Notes: generated by a model not told the origin, from the sequence alone. 64,000 nucleotides of DNA from Candidatus Neomicrothrix sp. UBA2974 (GCA_002348705.1 DEAU01000039.1:45320-109319), one strand, 5' to 3'; shown: positions 8,528 to 17,007, counted from the stretch's first letter. Numbers and translations are program-made.

Positions 8528-9351
8528 CCTTTAGTCGACTGTCCCTCCAGCCATTCAAGGGTAAACCGGTTCCACTCGTCGACCATTTCATAGAAGGCAA
8601 TGTGGCTCGAAGATGGGCCTTCGAACGTGTGGAATTGGGCCCCTTGGATGTTCTGGGCCACTTCCCGGCCATATCTAGCCGGAACCTGCCAGTCCATCTC
8701 TCCGGTCGTGACGATTGTCGGAGCCGTTATCTGGCTAAGTCTGCCCAGAGCGTCATGCGTCCTGTCGGCGTGGAAGTGACCCAGAAGTCCGTTCTTGGAA
8801 GGCGGATGTGGATTGTCCCTGATGAAGTTGTTCTCAAAAGCGTTGACATCATCAGGCCTATTCGCAAGGAAGTCGGGGCTTGAGACCCAGAGAAGAGCGC
8901 AACGGATATAGGCGTCCAGATCGTCATGCTCCACCATGAACGACATTGAGTCGATCATCCTGATGAACCACTCATCCGACCTGCCCCAGGTGTTGTGTAG
9001 CTGAAGGCTCGCAACGCGGTCAGGATGATTGATGGCGAGCTCCTGTGCTGTTGCGCTGCCCAGCGAGAGTCCAGAAACATGAGCAGAATCAATTCCGATG
9101 GCGTCCATCAGCGCCGCAGCATCATCAGCGAGTATTCGCATGCTGTATTCATCGGGGCCTGCTGGGTGTGTTGATTGCCCAGTTCCTCTGTTGTCGTAAC
9201 TAACGACCGTGTAATGGTCGCGGTAGAATTCCACCTGGGCGTCCCAAGTCGAGTGATCGGCACCAGTTCCCATGATGAGGAAGAGGTATTCTCCTGAGCC
9301 TTCAATCTGGTAATAGGTGTTGATCCCAGTTGATAGTTCTACAAAAGGCAT
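8524..9351 (-). CDS. Alpha/beta hydrolase
   Basis: This is an alpha/beta-hydrolase-fold enzyme of 275 residues. The strand-turn LFLIMGTGADHSTWD, the VVSYDNRGTGQS segment, the nucleophile elbow GLSLGSA (Ser) and the C-terminal TFEGPSSSHIAFYE with the catalytic histidine are all present; the acid is likely in TTGEMDWQVP. The family includes esterases, lactonases and C-C hydrolases, so the substrate is not predictable. It is transcribed towards the PNPOx-like gene and away from the RidA gene; the 74-base gap to RidA must hold two divergent promoters. Confidence 0.88.
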   Translation of the reverse strand: MPFVELSTGINTYYQIEGSGEYLFLIMGTGADHSTWDAQVEFYRDHYTVVSYDNRGTGQSTHPAGPDEYSMRILADDAAALMDAIGIDSAHVSGLSLGSATAQELAINHPDRVASLQLHNTWGRSDEWFIRMIDSMSFMVEHDDLDAYIRCALLWVSSPDFLANRPDDVNAFENNFIRDNPHPPSKNGLLGHFHADRTHDALGRLSQITAPTIVTTGEMDWQVPARYGREVAQNIQGAQFHTFEGPSSSHIAFYEMVDEWNRFTLEWLEGQSTKG

Positions 9352-9425
9352 GGAAGTCCTCCCACGCGCCGCGGTCAGTTATCGGATCATATATCGAACG
9401 TTGCTTTCTGGAATAATGAGCAAGT

Positions 9426-9836
9426 ATGAGTGATAGTGGTCAAACAGATTGCCGCGAAGTGATACAACCGCCGGAACTATGCCCGCCTCCGGAGCCATAT
9501 TCCTATGCAATCAAGACTGGCAAGACGATCTATCTTGCTGGTCAAGTAGCGCTTGATTCTTCGGGAATAATTGTTGGCAATACAGTCACCGAACAGGCCG
9601 AACAAGTCTGGTCAAATGTCCTCGCGGTGTTGCGCGAAGCGGGCGCGACAGCAGCAAATATCGTCAAAGTTGTCTACTACATGGCAGACATAAGAGAGCT
9701 TGACCAAGAGATGGTGGTGCGGCGCCGTATCTTTGATGGCCTCGCGTTGCCGGCGGTGACTGCAGTTCAGGTGGCCTCACTGGGGCTACCGGGGCTAGTC
9801 ATGGAAGTGGATGTGACAGCGGAGCTCACTGAATGA
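9426..9836 (+). CDS. RidA family protein (YjgF/UK114)
   Basis: This is a 136-residue member of the RidA family. Classical members hydrolyse reactive enamines and imines made by PLP enzymes, and related ones act as deaminases in catabolic pathways. The sequence shows IYLAGQVALDSSG, EQVWSNVLAVLREAGA, the strand VVYYMADIRELD, and LPAVTAVQVASLGLPGLVMEVDVTA. The last segment has Gln rather than the Arg found in canonical RidA, so this may be a specialised subgroup. It overlaps the small downstream gene as ATGA and is coupled to an amidase, which points to a degradative role for a nitrogen compound. Confidence 0.88.
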   Translation: MSDSGQTDCREVIQPPELCPPPEPYSYAIKTGKTIYLAGQVALDSSGIIVGNTVTEQAEQVWSNVLAVLREAGATAANIVKVVYYMADIRELDQEMVVRRRIFDGLALPAVTAVQVASLGLPGLVMEVDVTAELTE

Positions 9837-10018
9837 CTGGACGCAGGAACGAATCGTCGCTGCGAGCACTCCTTGATTGGGCTGACTTGGGCGAAGGGGA
9901 GCGCCTGAGCGACCTCATGGATGACTTTGAACAACGAGCAATAGTCACCGATGAACTTGTGGCACTGGTGCCGCAGGAGATCTCGCCCTGTTTGATCTTT
10001 GACGCATCATGGGACTAA
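9833..10018 (+). CDS. Small GatC/AtzG-like amidase partner (61 aa)
   Basis: This 61-residue protein is squeezed between RidA (4-base overlap) and the amidase (10-base overlap), so it is very likely translated. Its pattern is an N-terminal helix (SLRALLDWADLGEGERL), a second helix, a LVALVPQ turn, and an end reading EISPCLIFDASWD. This resembles small partners of amidases such as GatC and AtzG, whose tails also carry an E-P-x-x-x-F-type motif that lies against the amidase. The assignment rests on position, size and this weak pattern, so the family is an inference. Confidence 0.6.
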   Translation: MTGRRNESSLRALLDWADLGEGERLSDLMDDFEQRAIVTDELVALVPQEISPCLIFDASWD

Positions 10019-11355
10019 ACGACCCTTCGGCAAATTCGATACTCGAGCAGATTGTTCGCGTCGACCAGAAACTGGGTTCGATGGTGACTCTGGACCCTCC
10101 CGGCCTGCGCCAGCAGTGGGAGAACCGTGACCAGGGCCTTGCTCTAGGCGGAATGAAGATAGCGATCAAGGACATCATCGAAGTCCGGGGTCTACCCAAT
10201 GGTTGTGGATCGGCGCTCTACGGAGATCCACCCGAGCCAGCATCCTCAGATGCGGTGGTTGTGGCTAGGATCCGAGAAGCCGGCGGTGTGATCATTGGGA
10301 AGACTGCAGCTCACGAACTCGCTTGCGGTGTGCAAACGCCAGGAACATGCAACCCCTGGGATATCAATCGTTCAGCTGGAGGTTCGAGCGGCGGATCCGG
10401 TGCAGCGGTCGCGGCTGGCCTCTCTGACGGAGCATTGGGGAGCGATACCGGTGGTTCCATACGCATTCCCGCAGCACTCTGTGGCATAGCCGGACTAAAA
10501 CCAACATATGGTCTTGTTCCGAAGTGCGGCGTAGAACCGCTCAGTTGGTCCCTGGATCATGTTGGTCCCATGGCAAAAACTGTTAAGGACTGTGCACGTC
10601 TGTTGCAAGTCATAGCAGGACCACACCCGGCAGACCCAACGACGAGAAGAAAAGTGTCATGCGACTACGGGGCAAAATTGGATTCCGGAGTTGCAGGGCT
10701 TCGTCTAGCAGTTCCCGAAGGTTTCTTCATGGAACCGATAGATCAGCGAGTCCAAGAGGCTTTCTTCAATGCGGTTGAAACAATGCGCGAGATAGGCGCA
10801 GAAATCGTAACCGTGGACGTTTCATTCCTGAGTCGGTGCCTTGATGTTGAATTCGCGATCGTGTCTCCTGAGGCCGCCAACTACCACCACAGCAGTATTC
10901 AAAAACGTCCGGATTTAATCGATCCTTCGATCAGGGCGATGCTGGTAGCGGGTGCAGCATTGCCGGCTGGCTACTACTTGAGGGCCCTGCGGTGGCGGAG
11001 TGTTATTGCGGACCGGATGAAGGCAATATTTGACGAGAAGCAAATCGACGTTCTCCTGACGCCGACAGTTCCAGCGCCTGCTCAACTGCATGACCAGGAG
11101 TACTTTGATTTTTCGGGTATTGAAGAACCGGTGATTTCAAGTTTCGTCCGGACGACCGCTCCGTTCAATCTGACTGGGCAACCAGCCTTGTCGGTGCCAT
11201 GCGGCATGACAGCAGATGGACTTCCCATTGGTCTGCAAATCGCGGGTCGACCGTTTGCTGACGACCAGGTGCTGCGAGTCGGCTCCGCCTATGAACAAGC
11301 TACAGAATGGGTTTCCCGCCTTCCTCCTGTCCACGTTTCAGTCGAAGCTGGTTGA
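10009..11355 (+). CDS. Amidase signature family enzyme (GatA/AtzE-like)
   Basis: This is an amidase with a Ser-cisSer-Lys triad. The lysine is in MKIAIKDIIEVRG, and the signature region reads SAGGSSGGSGAAVAAG followed by GSDTGGSIRIPAALCG, which holds the two serines. KPTYGLVP and a late GLPIGLQIAGRPFADD complete the family pattern. The length of 448 is normal. The enzyme hydrolyses an amide in the cytoplasm. The preceding RidA and GatC/AtzG-like genes overlap each other and this gene, the gene set expected for a two-subunit amidase handling a ureide, biuret-like or enamide compound. The substrate is not known. Confidence 0.92.
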   Translation: MGLNDPSANSILEQIVRVDQKLGSMVTLDPPGLRQQWENRDQGLALGGMKIAIKDIIEVRGLPNGCGSALYGDPPEPASSDAVVVARIREAGGVIIGKTAAHELACGVQTPGTCNPWDINRSAGGSSGGSGAAVAAGLSDGALGSDTGGSIRIPAALCGIAGLKPTYGLVPKCGVEPLSWSLDHVGPMAKTVKDCARLLQVIAGPHPADPTTRRKVSCDYGAKLDSGVAGLRLAVPEGFFMEPIDQRVQEAFFNAVETMREIGAEIVTVDVSFLSRCLDVEFAIVSPEAANYHHSSIQKRPDLIDPSIRAMLVAGAALPAGYYLRALRWRSVIADRMKAIFDEKQIDVLLTPTVPAPAQLHDQEYFDFSGIEEPVISSFVRTTAPFNLTGQPALSVPCGMTADGLPIGLQIAGRPFADDQVLRVGSAYEQATEWVSRLPPVHVSVEAG

Positions 11356-11363
11356 GTCGTTCC

Positions 11364-12365
11364 ATGAACCCTGCCGAAGAGAGCCGAGGAGTTAACGGGT
11401 ATCGGCCCGAACAACCAATCGGCCTTCCACCTATCTTCTCCTGGCCGTTGAAGCCCATAAGGTCAATTCAGTGGCTTCTGACGGAATTCCTCTTCCCATG
11501 GGGGTTCGTCTTCATAGGGCTGGCAGCAATCTCTTGGAACTATCTGACACCAAATATCGGTGAAACAGGTGGACTATCGATTGGTTTCGTCGGCCTGATC
11601 TTTCTACGGAATTGTTGCTTACTGGTTGTCGTCGCAGGTGGTCTGCACTGGTGGCTTTACAGAAAGGCCCGCCAAGGCAGCGACTACAAGTTCTCAAAGA
11701 GATGGATGTCTCGGACTTCTCCAAGGTTTCTTTGGCGTAACCAAGTTTACGACAATGTGTTTTGGAGTCTTGCAAGTGGTGTATCCGTGTGGTCCGCATT
11801 CGAGGCATTGACACTATGGGCTTGGATAAAAGGTGTTATTCCTCAGGCCCATTGGACAGGTGATTTCCTGTATCTGACTTGCTCGACGGTGGTGTTCTTT
11901 TTTGCATCGTCATCGCATTTCTATTTGATACACAGGATGCTTCATTGGAGTCCGTTGTATCGAAGTGTTCACGAGTTGCATCACCGCAACGTGAACACGG
12001 GGCCGTGGACGGGGATATCGATGCATCCCGTTGAGCATCTGATGTTCTTCTCCATGTTTTTTGTCTGGTGGCTAATTCCCACTCATCCAACGATCATTAT
12101 TCTCACGGGATTTTTCAAAGGTCTGGGGCCAGCTGTTTCGCATTCAGGTTTTTGCAAGATTCGCATGGGGCGGCGATCGTTGGCCGCTGGAGATTGGTTT
12201 CATGACCTTCATCACCGTCATTTTGAGGTGAATTACGGGAACGTCGAAGCGCCCTTCGATTGGGCACGAGGCACTTGGCACGACGGTAGCGAAGTAGCCA
12301 AGAAGGAGATGGTGCGGCGGCGTATAGCTCAGAACTCGACCGGGATTGATGGACACGCCGAATAA
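11364..12365 (+). CDS. Sterol desaturase / fatty-acid hydroxylase family membrane protein
   Basis: This is a membrane di-iron hydroxylase-like protein of about 333 residues. Histidine motifs HRMLH, HELHHRN and a C-terminal HDLHHRHFEVNYG are in the order expected for the family, with four or five hydrophobic segments between and before them. ATG 11364 was chosen because it follows the amidase stop by eight bases; an in-frame ATG at 11307 lies inside the amidase gene. Members oxidise sterols, carotenoids, fatty acids or ether lipids. Its place at the end of the amidase operon is odd for a lipid enzyme and may mean that the substrate has an alkyl chain. Confidence 0.85.
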   Translation: MNPAEESRGVNGYRPEQPIGLPPIFSWPLKPIRSIQWLLTEFLFPWGFVFIGLAAISWNYLTPNIGETGGLSIGFVGLIFLRNCCLLVVVAGGLHWWLYRKARQGSDYKFSKRWMSRTSPRFLWRNQVYDNVFWSLASGVSVWSAFEALTLWAWIKGVIPQAHWTGDFLYLTCSTVVFFFASSSHFYLIHRMLHWSPLYRSVHELHHRNVNTGPWTGISMHPVEHLMFFSMFFVWWLIPTHPTIIILTGFFKGLGPAVSHSGFCKIRMGRRSLAAGDWFHDLHHRHFEVNYGNVEAPFDWARGTWHDGSEVAKKEMVRRRIAQNSTGIDGHAE

Positions 12366-12433
12366 TTGATTTGATAGAGCTAGTCGTCCTCGCGTCTTGC
12401 TTCGATTAATTCCTTAAGTCGTCCGCTCCGCGC

Positions 12434-13438
12434 CTAGAGGCGGTAGACGCGTGCGGCGGTGCCGGAAAACATGGCGTCTTGTTCGGCGTCGGTGAAATCG
12501 GCGACAATCTTCTTGAAAGCGTTGTAGAGCACGCCGTAAGACAGGGAGAGTCGATCGACAGGGAAGTTGCTCTCAAACATGCAACGGTCCGGGCCGAAAT
12601 GATCAATGGCGTGCAGATAGTGATCGCGGTGTGCAGCAACGATTTCATCTGATGTTGGCGGCCGCTCAGCCTTGTGCCACCCGAAACCGTTGTCGGGCAT
12701 AGCCAGTCCACCGAGCTTGGCCACAACATTCGGACAAAGCGCCAATTCGGCTAGGTCCTTCCGCCAGGCCGCGTGAATCTCTTCACGTCTCGAGGCGTAT
12801 GGACCAACACCGAGGGGTGTGCCGAAATGGTCGAGCACGATCGAGGTTTCCGGCGCGGCACGGCAGAGATCTGCGAACTCCTGCAGTTGGTAGTGGTAGT
12901 GCCAACTTTCGTAGGTCAGGCCCAACTGGCCAAGAAATCGGACACCGTTCCGGAAGTGCTTGTCTGCTGCTAGGCCGACCGGTGCGCGACCTGGAATGCT
13001 TAGTGCCTCGGGATGAAGGGAGTGGGAGATCGCGTGACGAATGCCACGAAACAGTCCTCTGCCTGCCTTCTGATGGGCTTCAATCACCTCATTGAGTTCG
13101 TTGCCGAGTCGCAGGTCCGCATGGGCGACGATTCCGGCGATCTGCGGTCCGGGGCCTGCAGCGGAGGCCTGAGCAATATCGGCGACGAATTCGGTCTCCC
13201 CAACCGGTCTTAGATGCCGTGGTCCGTCAGCCCGGTATGAGGCATGACATTCTACGAATACCGTCTCGGTAACCCGGTGACCGGTGCTGGTATCGGCCCA
13301 GAGTTCTTTCAGCATGTAGTCGGCACTGAAGCGGTCGTGACTTCGCCACAGGTGGTGGTGTGGGTCGATGATGCGTCTGTCTGGATCGATGGCCTCCTCG
13401 GAGACCAGAGAGCGCCACTCGGATGATTCGTCTCTCAT
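12434..13438 (-). CDS. Amidohydrolase-2 family hydrolase
   Basis: This is a TIM-barrel metal-dependent hydrolase of 334 residues. It starts with the metal motif DPHHHLW, continues with IVAHADL, VLDHFGTPLG (histidine ligand) and ends with RCMFESNFPVDRLS, which carries the catalytic Asp region. It belongs to the amidohydrolase-2 branch that contains 2-pyrone-dicarboxylate and lactone hydrolases. ATG 13438 is preferred over an in-frame TTG at 13468. Two 13-base direct repeats lie just upstream. The gene converges on the hydroxylase gene with a 68-base gap. Confidence 0.86.
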   Translation of the reverse strand: MRDESSEWRSLVSEEAIDPDRRIIDPHHHLWRSHDRFSADYMLKELWADTSTGHRVTETVFVECHASYRADGPRHLRPVGETEFVADIAQASAAGPGPQIAGIVAHADLRLGNELNEVIEAHQKAGRGLFRGIRHAISHSLHPEALSIPGRAPVGLAADKHFRNGVRFLGQLGLTYESWHYHYQLQEFADLCRAAPETSIVLDHFGTPLGVGPYASRREEIHAAWRKDLAELALCPNVVAKLGGLAMPDNGFGWHKAERPPTSDEIVAAHRDHYLHAIDHFGPDRCMFESNFPVDRLSLSYGVLYNAFKKIVADFTDAEQDAMFSGTAARVYRL

Positions 13439-13450
13439 CTGAGATTGCCT

Positions 13451-13524
13451 AACATTCGATTCCGGCAATTACGCAACCGGCAAAGCTCAGGATGGCGGCT
13501 AATACGGTGCCAACATTCGATTCC
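13451..13524. repeat. Pair of 13-bp direct repeats upstream of the amidohydrolase gene
   Basis: AACATTCGATTCC occurs at 13451-13463 and again at 13512-13524, 61 bases apart (about six helical turns). The first copy ends 12 bases from the amidohydrolase start on the minus strand. A small hairpin, TCCCCG-TCAGGT-CGGGGA (13522-13539), overlaps the second copy. The spacing on one face of the helix fits paired operator sites for a regulator, but this is inferred from two copies only. Confidence 0.4.
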
Positions 13525-13569
13525 CCGTCAGGTCGGGGAGCCTGACATAACGGCAATGCCCGTCGTCAG

Positions 13570-13965
13570 TCAATTGGATGGCTCAAGGAAAACGATGGGA
13601 ATCACCCGATCTGTACGTTTCTGGTAGTTGGCGTAGTTGTTCGAGATGATTGGCCAGATGCGATTCCGCTCTGAATCAGTAGCAGCCCGAGCGGTCATCG
13701 GCTTGTCGTTGGTGTCCTTGCTGGTAACGAGGACCTCGGGGTTTGCCTGCAGGTTCAAATACCAGTCTGGATGAGTGTCCTCCCCACCCTTGGAGGCGAC
13801 GACCACCTGGATGTCGCCTTCCCGGTAGGGAGAAGTCAGCATGACCGATCGGGGTTTGGCAGATATTCGACCGATTGTTGTGAGTTCAAGGACGGGCATC
13901 TTCGAGATCGTCCATCCACACCTTCCAAAACTCAACTTAAGGACAGAGCGGTGGAACAAGTTCAT
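13570..13965 (-). CDS. DDN-family nitroreductase/quinone reductase (F420-type)
   Basis: This is a protein of about 131 residues of the deazaflavin-dependent nitroreductase (DDN) family. The core reads LELTTIGRISAKPRSVMLTSPYREGD, followed by VVASKGGEDTHPDWYLNLQANPEVLV, both strongly characteristic. Members use F420H2 to reduce quinones or nitro compounds. ATG 13965 was chosen because homology-like sequence starts there (NLFHRSVLKL). The frame stays open a further 69 codons upstream, but that part looks non-coding. No clear ribosome-binding site is visible. Confidence 0.82.
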   Translation of the reverse strand: MNLFHRSVLKLSFGRCGWTISKMPVLELTTIGRISAKPRSVMLTSPYREGDIQVVVASKGGEDTHPDWYLNLQANPEVLVTSKDTNDKPMTARAATDSERNRIWPIISNNYANYQKRTDRVIPIVFLEPSN

Positions 13966-14106
13966 ATTCTTGAGCAGGCGCTGGCTTGGCACGTCCTGCA
14001 ACCTACAGAACGAGTGTTGCTGACGGTTGGCTACTCGTTGTGCAGGTCGAGTAACAAATATGAAACCCTTTAACCATGACCGGCGAGCAGTAGGGAAGGG
14101 GCCGTG

Positions 14107-14334
14107 ATGTCCGTGGATGATCAGGACGTGCCAGAGGAAGAGCCTTCTGCGTCGGATTCGAACAGCAGGCAACCGCCTCCGCTGACGACGGAATGGTTCG
14201 AACTCCAGCGACAGGCGGCGTCGGAAGCCACGCGAGCTAGAAGAGCGGAACGCAAACAGGCTCGATCCGGCTCAGGTCTGGCAAACAGCCGCGCAACTGG
14301 ATTCCTCCGTCGGTTGTTTCGTCTCTCTAGGTAG
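14107..14334 (+). CDS. Small charged protein of unknown function (75 aa)
   Basis: I do not recognise this protein. The ATG at 14107 follows an excellent ribosome-binding site (AGGGAAGGGG, 14092-14101), which supports translation; a GTG at 14104 is also in frame. The N-terminal third is acidic (DDQDVPEEEPSASDSN). The middle is an Arg/Ala-rich helix (SEATRARRAERKQAR) and the end is a short amphipathic basic helix (TGFLRRLFRLSR) that could touch a membrane or nucleic acid. It has no close partner: the DDN gene is divergent and the next gene is on the minus strand. Confidence 0.6.
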   Translation: MSVDDQDVPEEEPSASDSNSRQPPPLTTEWFELQRQAASEATRARRAERKQARSGSGLANSRATGFLRRLFRLSR

Positions 14335-14545
14335 GAATGCAGCGAGCTTCGAGCAAGCTGGAAGTTCGTCCGGCTGTGTTCATCTGCGGACGGCTTCAAA
14401 TGGTGCCGATCGCGGCCGGCCTCGCCTCGCCGCACGCCAACAATAAGAGTTTCCGCCGCCTTGACGAATAGCTGCACCCTGTAGCTAGGAGAAATGAAGG
14501 TTGTTGGGACTGACGGTGCGCGGCTAGTTGCCTACATCAATCAAA

Positions 14546-14953
14546 CTACTTCCACTCCCACAATTCCCAGGAAGCCTCGCCACTGGCTTCAACATCCCAC
14601 TCATATGCGATTGCCACACCGTTCAGTGAGGAAAGCGAGGCAGCGGACGTTTCAAAATAGACAACGCCTCTGAAGGAGAATCCGCCGTCAGCCGTGGGGG
14701 ACCCTATGCCAGTAGCACGGAACGTGGCGGCCCCGTCTGCTGCCATTACGACGCCAGAGTTGGGGCACTCACCGTAGAACGAGCCATCAGACCGCAGTGT
14801 CGCTGAATACGTAGCGAAACTGGTCACCTCGGCCCCGGCCAGTGTGCCGGTCAAACCGCTGGCAGTTGTTTCGAACGAGGGGCTTCCATTTACTGCCGGT
14901 AGGGCCTTCATCGCGGTGGGTCCCGAGATAGAGCCGACTTTTTCACCCAACAT
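14546..14953 (-). CDS. Uncharacterised small protein, probably beta-rich (135 aa)
   Basis: I do not recognise the family. The ATG at 14953 has a good ribosome-binding site (AAGGAG, seven bases upstream). The protein lacks a signal peptide and is rich in Gly, Ser, Thr and Ala, with alternating hydrophobic patterns such as SFATYSATLRSDGSFYGECP and GGFSFRGVVYFETSAA, which suggest a beta barrel or lipocalin-like sheet. It ends in ASWELWEWK. The frame stays open upstream of the ATG, but those codons look non-coding. It follows the SDR gene on the same strand at about 106 bases, so the two may share a transcript. Confidence 0.72.
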   Translation of the reverse strand: MLGEKVGSISGPTAMKALPAVNGSPSFETTASGLTGTLAGAEVTSFATYSATLRSDGSFYGECPNSGVVMAADGAATFRATGIGSPTADGGFSFRGVVYFETSAASLSSLNGVAIAYEWDVEASGEASWELWEWK

Positions 14954-15059
14954 GACCTGTCTCCTTGATTGAATCTGTTGACAAAAGCTCAACCACAGTA
15001 TGGGCCTAGAAGCGATCAGATAGCTAGAGGTTCCTTCGGGCGTAATTGAGTCAGTGACG

Positions 15060-15860
15060 TCAGGAGTCTGTCGAACTGGCTGTCCCGGATTGACCCCCGC
15101 TCGCACCGTCGAGGAAGCGATTTCGGACGTGCGCCCATCTCTCACCGCTGTCGACGGTGATGCACTCTCCTGTAATGGAATCGGATTCGATCAGGAAACG
15201 GACTGCAGACGCAACTTGACTGGGATCCCCCCAAGCCCCCGTGAGGGTCCGCCGGGCAAGATGGTCCACTTGTTCTTGCGTAAAGCGGGCTGCTGGAATC
15301 GTCGGCCCCAGGGCTATCGCATTAGCGCGAACTTGGGGCGCCAACTCGACTGATAGTTGTCGGGTGAGGGCTAACAGGGCCGCCTTGGCAACTGAGTGGG
15401 CGCCGCGGTTGGGCCAAGGATTCCAAGCAGAGAGATCAAGCAAATTTATGATTGAACCACCCCCTCTTTGAACCATTCCGGGAGATGTCAAATTTGATAG
15501 GTGGTAGGGGCCGTGCAGCACGACATCGAAGGACTCGTACCAGCCCTGATGGTCCGCAGTCGGGAACGGGGTAGGAGTGAATGACGAAGCATTATTGACC
15601 AACACGTCAACAGGTCCCAGACCTCGCTCGACCTGTTCCACGACTTGGATGCAATTCGCCGGTTCGGTCAGGTCCAGCTCAAAGGCGGAGGCGTTGACAC
15701 CCCTGCTCCGAAGATCGTCCACGGTGTCTAAGGCCGCATCGCGGGAATTTCGATAGGTGATGGCAACATTTACGCCGGCGTCGGCTAGACCCTGAGCTAT
15801 GTGTTGCCCTATGCGTGTGGCTGCGCCTGTAACTAAAGCAGTGGCCCCCTCCAGATTCAT
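15060..15860 (-). CDS. Short-chain dehydrogenase/reductase, FolM/PTR1-like
   Basis: This is an SDR-fold oxidoreductase of about 266 residues. The nucleotide-binding motif is TGAATRIG at the N terminus, NNAS follows strand 4, and GGGSIINLLDLSAWNPWPN resembles the pteridine-reductase branch, where an Asp sits near the catalytic site. The usual catalytic Tyr-x-x-x-Lys is HSVAK here, with His in the Tyr position, so normal activity is doubtful. The C-terminal ITGECITVDSGERW is standard. ATG 15860 (NLEGATALVTG) is preferred; the open frame upstream is not SDR-like. The LLM-reductase gene is divergent. Confidence 0.86.
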   Translation of the reverse strand: MNLEGATALVTGAATRIGQHIAQGLADAGVNVAITYRNSRDAALDTVDDLRSRGVNASAFELDLTEPANCIQVVEQVERGLGPVDVLVNNASSFTPTPFPTADHQGWYESFDVVLHGPYHLSNLTSPGMVQRGGGSIINLLDLSAWNPWPNRGAHSVAKAALLALTRQLSVELAPQVRANAIALGPTIPAARFTQEQVDHLARRTLTGAWGDPSQVASAVRFLIESDSITGECITVDSGERWAHVRNRFLDGASGGQSGTASSTDS

Positions 15861-16032
15861 AACCGAAGTGTATGAGTCCTCGAGGTCAAGGGAGAAGGGA
15901 GGTTGCTTCGGCAGGAGCGGCTGCAACCGAGAAGCTGCAATCGACGCTAAGAGACCGACCGGGCTCGCTGTGAGGACACCAAGATGTTTGGCATTCGGCA
16001 AAACTCCAGCCTTCAGAAACTGAGGTTCTCCG

Positions 16033-17007
16033 ATGACTCTGCCACTGAGCATCAACCTGATGCCGAAAAGCCCGGCGTCTGATCTAGCCGACTTGGCCGT
16101 TCTAGCTGAACGACTGGGCTACCGCCGATGCTGGGTCTACGACGAGGGGCTAGTGACCCGCGATCTCTATGTGACTCTGGCCGCAGTGGCACTAGCCACT
16201 GATCGAATACTTCTTGGCCCAGGAATCACTAACCCTTACGTGCGTCATCCCGGGGTGACTGCAGCGGCCGTGGCCACAATCGATGAACTATCCGATGGAC
16301 GGGCATTCGTGGGAATAGGAACCGGTGGAGGACTGACTCTCGGCCCCCTAGGCATCGACCGCCGAAAGCCCGTGGACACCGTTGGCCAGATGGTCTCATC
16401 GTTACGAGGCCTATTCGCTGGGGAGACAGTGGATACCGACGGTGAAGTGTTCTCGCTTAGATCGGCATCTTTGGCCTATGGAAGGCCCGACATCGAGGTC
16501 ATTCTGGCTGGTCGAGGACCGAAAATCCTCTCCCTTGGTGGTGAGGTGGCTGACGGCTTCAATTTGAGTTATATCCACAAGGATCTGATCGGTGAACACG
16601 TATCCGCCCTGCGTTCCGCCACGCGCCAAAAAGATCGCCGATTCACGATCACCTACTCGACGATGCTGGTCACCTCGGAAGAAGAGTTTCAGAAAGCCCG
16701 CTCAACTCTGAGCTTTCGACTGGTCGACTCACCAACAGCTGTTCGCAGGCTCATAGGCATGACCGAAGAAGAGGTCGTCGGAATTCGTGAGGCCCTCGCC
16801 GAAGGAGGAACAACCGTCGCCGCTGATCTGGTTCGTGAAGAATGGGTGTCCCAATTTACGATTGTTGGCTCCCCCCGAGAAGCCGGTGCTGAACTTCGCA
16901 ACCTCCTGACCCGGCAAGGCGTCGACGAGTTCCAACTTCCAGTGCAGGAGGTGCAGGGGGCGGCTGCGTTAATCGAACGGACGGCGGACATGGTGGCTAC
17001 TGGCTGA
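16033..17007 (+). CDS. LLM-class oxidoreductase, probably F420-dependent (Mer-like)
   Basis: This is a TIM-barrel protein of the luciferase-like monooxygenase class, 324 residues. The start LSINLMPKSPASDLADLAVLAERLGYRRCWVYDE, the RILLGPGITNPYVRHP segment and the GRAFVGIGTGGG segment are typical of F420-dependent members related to methylene-tetrahydromethanopterin reductase. Members use F420H2 or FMN to reduce or oxygenate small molecules. It is divergent from the SDR gene with a 172-base gap and is followed by the GYD-domain gene. Confidence 0.87.
   Translation: MTLPLSINLMPKSPASDLADLAVLAERLGYRRCWVYDEGLVTRDLYVTLAAVALATDRILLGPGITNPYVRHPGVTAAAVATIDELSDGRAFVGIGTGGGLTLGPLGIDRRKPVDTVGQMVSSLRGLFAGETVDTDGEVFSLRSASLAYGRPDIEVILAGRGPKILSLGGEVADGFNLSYIHKDLIGEHVSALRSATRQKDRRFTITYSTMLVTSEEEFQKARSTLSFRLVDSPTAVRRLIGMTEEEVVGIREALAEGGTTVAADLVREEWVSQFTIVGSPREAGAELRNLLTRQGVDEFQLPVQEVQGAAALIERTADMVATG

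Noticed and set aside
14121..14477. 118-codon minus-strand frame opposite the small charged protein
   Set aside because: The plus-strand gene has the better start signal; the minus frame has none.
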